Shown in pieces: positions 59,491 through 64,000 of a stretch of 64,000 nucleotides of DNA. The notes beneath the pieces were generated by a model that saw only the letters and a list, made by a program, of their open reading frames with translations, did not search any database and was not told where the DNA came from. The position numbers and the translations under genes are program-made. Numbering within the stretch: the first letter of the stretch is position 1; each line of letters starts with the position of its first letter. The stretch is from Phocoena phocoena (lineage: Eukaryota; Chordata; Mammalia; Artiodactyla; Phocoenidae), in the NCBI RefSeq assembly GCF_963924675.1, contig NC_089222.1, positions 114,591,316 through 114,655,315 on the forward strand, written 5' to 3'.

Positions 59491-60129
59491 GCCAAATATA
59501 GAATTGTAAACAGAAAAAAGAGAAAGTTGCAATTTCTCATTCCTTCAATTTCCCATCTATTCAAGATATTATTGACAGTTTGATGAACATCTTTGCATAG
59601 TTTTTCATACACAAACAAATACAGAGGTATACTAATGATTATGATTTTATCTCTTCCTCTCCAGTATCCAAAAAAGTACCCTTCTTTTTGCATTGTTTCC
59701 TTTCTTTTTTTCTTTCTTTTTTAAATTTACAACTTCTAGGCTTTTGAATAATAGTGGCAATATAGGGAACTTGTTTCTGACTTGAATGAGACTCTCTTTA
59801 GTGATTCACCCTTTCAGAATAATCTCTATAATTATTTCTAATTTTTACTTTTTCTATTAAAAATATCTTCTATTCCCAGTTTGCCAAAACAAATGCCAGA
59901 AATACTTGGATATTATCAAAAGACATTTGTCATCTATTTCTATGATTATATGATTTTTTCCCTTTCAATTAATAATGTAATGAATGAAAAAATTCTTATT
60001 TTTAAACCATTTTTGCATTTATGGGATAAACTTTATTGTTCATGGTGTATTATTATTTTAGTGTATACTAAGGTTATTTGTTATTTTATCTAATCTGTAA
60101 TATTTTCTCTATGAATGAGCAATGACTGA
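59491..60129. other. Non-coding stretch, nothing recognised
   Basis: T-rich, with a polypyrimidine tract at 59697-59722. No gene or firm repeat. Confidence 0.5.
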
Positions 60130-60205
60130 ATCTTAATATTCTTTTAAATTCTTAGTATTTAGCAGAAGAGGTGTTCAATAAATATTCCCTGAATAAATGG
60201 ATAAA
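60130..60205 (+). repeat. LINE L2 3' end
   Basis: 'agaggtgttcaataaatatt' 'ccctgaataaatgg' is the terminal L2 motif in plus orientation. Confidence 0.6.
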
Positions 60206-60294
60206 TAGATGTTAGTATCTGATATTTTTATTTGTACATAACTTTAATATGTGATTCACTGCATTATTTAGTATTCTCTCATTTGTGTCTATCT

Positions 60295-60450
60295 TCATTT
60301 ATTCATATGTTCATCCACTCATTCACCTATTCAGCAAATATTTGCTAGCAGCCTATAATGTGGCAAGCCCTCTGCTAGGAGCTTGTTATACACTGGCGAT
60401 AAAAACAAACACATTCTTGGCCCTTGTGGAACTCTCAGTCTAGTATCTAG
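60295..60450 (-). repeat. LINE L2 3' end, opposite orientation
   Basis: 'tattcagcaaatatttgcta' 'gcagcctataatgtggcaag' 'ccctctgctaggagc' and 'ggcccttgtggaactctcag' 'tctagta' form a clear reversed L2 3' end. It faces the plus-strand L2 end 90 bp upstream. Confidence 0.78.
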
Positions 60451-60600
60451 TATCTACACTACCATAAAGATCTTAACTACCTGAAGAAGTCTGTATTTTT
60501 TTATTGTAAGCTCCTAAGGCACAAAGACTAAGTTTATTTCAGTGGAAAGTAGCAAATCAATCATGATACTAAATATACACGCAAAAATGTTTTACTACAA

Positions 60601-60629
60601 TGCCAAATATGCCATTGGCATATTTGGCA
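60601..60629. other. Perfect palindrome, 13-bp arms, 3-nt centre
   Basis: 'tgccaaatatgcc' (60601-60613) and 'ggcatatttggca' (60617-60629) are exact reverse complements around 'att'. No transposon terminus or RNA gene is recognisable around it. It could form a tight hairpin or cruciform, or be a dimeric protein-binding site. Confidence 0.95.
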
Positions 60630-61149
60630 ATTTCAGTGTTATCCTCTTGCTATATTTAACATTTTATCTTTATTAGAGGACCATGCCCAATGTGATACTT
60701 CTTAAGGATTTTAATGAACTTTGTGTAGGATTCATTGGAGAGCCATATAAATGAAAGAGCTGGAAAATTATACTTAAGAGGAGACATTAAAGGAATTGAA
60801 ATGATTCTGCCTTTAAAGTGAGAGACTGAGACCAGTTTCAAAATAATCCTTCAGGGCTCACTCAAAAAACTGATCAGCTCTTCTAAATCTCTACTGGGGA
60901 TAGAATTTTAACAAACAATCATTCAGTGTAGCAAAATATTTCATTTATTGCATCCAGATTACAGAAATTTACTAATGCTGAGAATGGCTTAAGTTTGGAA
61001 TATGCTATCAAAAGAAAATGTAAAAGAAGCAAAAGTGGGAAAGCAACTGCACTGTCCTAGATGGTTTATTTGTCTCAGGAAGGTTACACTTACTGACTGA
61101 CCAAAGATGGCTCAAGGGTTTTCCTAGGTCAATAATAATAAATTAAAAT
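60630..61149. other. Non-coding stretch, nothing recognised
   Basis: No feature could be supported. Confidence 0.5.
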
Positions 61150-61244
61150 ATTAACAACAATCATATTTATTGAGCACCTACAGTTCTAAGTCTACGTGTT
61201 TTCCTTGTGCTTTCTCATTTAATAATGGTAGGTACTGTTACTTG
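61150..61244 (-). repeat. SINE MIR, left part (split)
   Basis: 'atcatatttattgagcacct' and 'gctttctcatttaataatgg' 'taggtactgttact' match the reversed MIR 3' half. It is interrupted by the DNA element that follows. Confidence 0.65.
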
Positions 61245-61379
61245 TAGGAAGACCATATGTCCTGGATTCTCTTGAATGGTCCTGGTTTTTATGCCTGTTT
61301 TCTTAGAGTAAAATCATTAACATTCTCTACCATTCACAAAGGTGTCTCTGTTTGGAAAATAAATTACATGGTTACCCTA
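61245..61379. mobile_element. Short DNA transposon (MITE) nested in MIR
   Basis: The left end 'taggaagaccatatgtcctg' and right end 'aattacatggttaccc' with a final 'ta' form imperfect inverted termini (CCAT/ATGG). Internal 'ggtcctggtttttatgcctg' and 'gtgtctctgtttggaaaata' recur in a known mammalian MITE family whose name I cannot fix. About 135 bp with no gene. Confidence 0.6.
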
Positions 61380-61500
61380 GTTAACATCTATTTTTCAGCA
61401 TGAATCTTTAAACTACAAAGAGGTTAAATAATTTACCAGGGTCACACAGGTAGTAATTGGAAAGCTGTGAATTTATGATTAAATAGCTGCGTATTCATGA
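61380..61500 (-). repeat. SINE MIR, right part (split)
   Basis: 'aactacaaagaggttaaata' 'atttaccagggtcacacagg' 'tagtaattgg' is the reversed MIR core. It continues the fragment at 61150-61244 in the same orientation. Confidence 0.75.
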
Positions 61501-62309
61501 CCTGCATTAAGGACTCTGAAAATAAGGAACAAGACTTAGTACCTGTCCCCCTGCAACTTATTAATTAAATTACATTATATCTATGCCTGGGTACAGCAAA
61601 TACAATTCCAGACATAAATAGTGAGGAAACCATACAACTCAGCAATCTTTAAACTATACTTAAAATTCTGTATTTAAGGCATTAGAATCTGTATCTAAAG
61701 ATTACAATTCTCTTAGTCTTCAGAAGACATACTCTTTCAGTAAGCCTTAGAAGTAAGCAATTGAGGATGGTGTTTGAAACCAGAGTAAAAACGGACCTTT
61801 GACTTTAAAGAGAAATGTAAGAAAGGTGACCTTGAAATGGAATATGCAGCAGAAAGGGCAGCATCAGGAGGAAGTAACCAATGGAGGAGATGAGAAAACT
61901 CACGAGATAAAAGGTAGCTTTACTATGGGTCTCCAAGCTTCTTCATGTAACATTCTTTCCTCCTCCTTTTTCTTTTTTTAAAGGGGAACAGAAGGTTTGC
62001 ATCTAAAGCACAAAAGGAACTTCTGGAAGTATAAGCCACTTTAATCATCTAAAGGCCACTAGCTGTCTACCTGACCAGCTTCCTTTTCCCCCATCCCTGA
62101 CCCAATGCAGTCACAAAATTAACAATCAGTAGGAACAAAGGGACGTTTTCATGAATGCATTTATTGGCATGTTTGGATGGTGCACATATCAGTGTTCCTG
62201 GCTCGTGACTTCTGAAATTGGTAAAGTGTGAAAAATATTTCCAGAAACTATATCTCTGCAGGTTGAACGCTTAATTGAAATGGGAAACCTAACAGTTTTA
62301 CTTGTTTTG
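61501..62309. other. Non-coding stretch, nothing recognised
   Basis: About 0.8 kb, with no repeat or gene that I can support. Confidence 0.5.
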
Positions 62310-62475
62310 TCCCTTTATTCTCTCACTCACTGAACACTGAATGAATAGCTGTTTTGTCCTAGGCATCAAACTATAGGCTGAGGATACAAAATGATGATAT
62401 CATATCTTTTTCCTCAAGGAGCTTGTAGCCAAATGAGGGAAGCATATAAGGCAACACATAAGATAATTTTGAAAA
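62310..62475 (-). repeat. LINE L2 3'-end fragment
   Basis: 'gtcctaggcatcaaactata' 'ggctgaggatacaaaatga' and 'tttcctcaaggagcttgtag' 'ccaaatgaggga' match the reversed L2 3' end. Confidence 0.65.
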
Positions 62476-62741
62476 CACAGTGAGTGAAAATTTGAAAGAA
62501 AAAAAAAACCCTTAAGAAAGTTTAAATTTAAACATAAGACATTTTATTTGTCTATCAAAAATATTCTGAAATAAAGAAACAGCAAGTTCTTGATTCATTT
62601 GAAATTAAATCCACTAGCAGACACAGTTGCTCACTTCCTACTTCACACGTTTTCTTCACTTGGATTCCAGCACAAAACCCTCTCCTGCTTTTCTTTGTGG
62701 AGGCTCCTAGGTCTTTGCTGCTTCTTCCTTTTTTCTTGCCT
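62476..62741. other. Spacer, nothing recognised
   Basis: No feature could be supported. Confidence 0.45.
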
Positions 62742-63150
62742 CTTTTTTTTTTTTAATTTTGTTGAAGCATAGTTGATTTACAATGTTGTGTTAATTTTTG
62801 CTGTACAACAAAGTGATTCAGTTATACATATTCTCTTTCATATTCTTTTCCATTATGGTTTAAAACTGGTTATTGAATATAGCTCCCTGTGCTATACAGT
62901 AGGACCTTGTTGTTTATCCATCCTATATGTAATAGCATGCATCTGCTAATCCCAAACTCCCAATCCTTCTCTCCCCCATTCTACCTCCCCCTTGGCAACC
63001 ACAAGTGTGTTCTCGATGTCTGTGAGTCTGTTTCTGTTTCATAGATATGTTCATTTGTGCCATATTTTAGATTCCACAAATAAGTGATATCATATGGTAT
63101 TTGTCCTTTTCTTTCTGACTTCCTTCACTTGGAATGATAATCTCTAGGCA
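62742..63150 (-). mobile_element. LINE L1 3' end (cetartiodactyl-type)
   Basis: It starts with a T-rich tract (reversed A tail), then 'tgttgaagcatagttgattt' 'acaatgttgtgttaattttt', 'gctgtacaacaaagtgattc', 'tgctatacagtaggaccttg' 'ttgtttatcc' and 'agattccacaaataagtgat' 'atcatatggtatttgtcctt'. This is the reversed 3' UTR and ORF2 end of an L1 whose 3' UTR is the same type as in the 38-39 kb copy. 5'-truncated, with no open frame. Confidence 0.88.
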
Positions 63151-64000
63151 TTTCTTAGTGTTACAGCTCACCTGAGATCTTGCTCACTCATACCCTTTCT
63201 GTTTATACCCATTCCTCAGCTAAAAATCCTGAAATACCTCTCCATTTTACTCAGAGCAAGGATAGGTCTAGGGCTTAAGGGATTGAAGCTTATAAAATAT
63301 AGTTCTCTCTTCAGAAAAAACAAATATGAATTTATCTTCTGAAGTTAGTAAACAAAAAAAAAATCACAACCAATTTATAAACTTAAAAAAAGCTAATACC
63401 ACAAATATCTCCAAATCAGTAAAACAACATGTTTTATTAACTGATCAATTTTTTCTCTATTTTTGGCTGCATATTCTTTTATCTCTTCATATGATAATAA
63501 TTTGGTACTACCATGTTCTGTAGAGCATCTAAAGAGATAATTTAGTCTTTCCTCTAGTTGAATTTTGTTTTTTATTATTAAATTTTTTCTTTCAGCTTCA
63601 CAACTATTTATTGATACGTGCATGTCAATTTCTGATTGTTTGAGTTTGAAAAAACTTCTGCTAAGTTTCTTTCACAGATGTGCTGTAAGATTCAGTTTCA
63701 TAGATTAGCTTCTAGCTGCATATATCTCAATCCTCATCTCACCTCTTGGTGCCATAGGACACTGTCATATTATTATATAGCTTGCTGTTTCAAAGCATGA
63801 TGAGTCACTGAGTCACTGCAGTGTAGGTAGGAAGATTCCTGAATACCATTCTTAGAAGCAGAAGTTACTGGAACATACATAAACATATCCATTAAGCCCA
63901 AACAATGTATCCCCAAGTCAACTCTCAGGGATTTGATTGGAGCTAGTACAAGAGAAGGAGACTTGATTATCTTTGTGATAAAAACCAAAGTCCTTACAGT
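63151..64000. other. Non-coding stretch, nothing recognised
   Basis: AT-rich end of the window. No repeat family or exon could be supported. Confidence 0.5.

Noticed and set aside
59033..59509. 158-codon plus-strand hydrophobic frame
   Set aside because: It coincides with an L2 3' portion. The hydrophobic look comes from T-rich codons.

Overview
The window is vertebrate nuclear DNA and looks cetacean (whale, dolphin or porpoise). Seven copies of a roughly 210-bp tRNA-derived SINE that opens with a 'cttccctggtggcgcagtgg'-type head, plus one copy of a related shorter element with a 'ggaattccc' end, match the CHR SINEs known from Cetacea and their cetartiodactyl relatives. The L1 lineage present fits the same group. 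I found no protein-coding exon, no RNA gene, no CRISPR array and no operon-like organisation. Nearly all long reading frames fall inside L1 or SINE copies or are chance frames. The window is intergenic or deep intronic DNA of moderate to high A+T content.

Layout. 1-12 kb: mostly single-copy-looking DNA with old L2, MIR-like, LTR-like and hAT fragments, one CHR-1-type SINE at 10.2 kb, and AT-rich microsatellites at 2.9 and 6.0 kb. 12.2-20.5 kb: a MIR, then old minus-strand L1 fragments, one carrying a compound TA/GA microsatellite, and small L2 pieces. 20.8-28 kb: L2, a CHR-2 SINE and two adjacent hAT-type elements. 28.1-31.5 kb: a fairly young, 5'-truncated L1 inserted with a perfect 17-bp target-site duplication into an older hAT element. 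Its reverse-transcriptase frame is open except for one nonsense codon. 32-37 kb: an old L1, then a degraded ERVL-like internal region, both on the minus strand. 37.4-40.3 kb: a strongly palindromic MITE-like element, a CHR-2 SINE, a second 5'-truncated L1 with a (CA)n tract, and another CHR-2 SINE. 42-44.5 kb: L2, an L1 fragment lacking both ends, and a CHR-2 SINE. 44.5-48.2 kb: the longest stretch free of recognised repeats in this half of the window, with a homeodomain-type motif pair. 48-54 kb: old L1 pieces, a short tandem array ending in a perfect hairpin, MER5-type DNA and two CHR-2 SINEs. 56-63 kb: two Tigger-like elements, several L2 pieces, a perfect 13-bp-arm palindrome, a MIR split by a DNA transposon, and an L1 3' end.

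No genes here act together. The content records successive transposon waves: L2 and MIR first, then old L1, ERVL and DNA transposons, then CHR SINEs and younger L1. I did not find a novel biological system. The items most worth checking are the 37.4-kb inverted-repeat element, the 60.6-kb and 50.5-kb perfect hairpins, the nearly open L1 frame, and the 47.5-kb candidate conserved non-coding element. Repeat family names come from remembered consensus sequences without any alignment, and the edges of old repeats are good only to about 20-50 bp.
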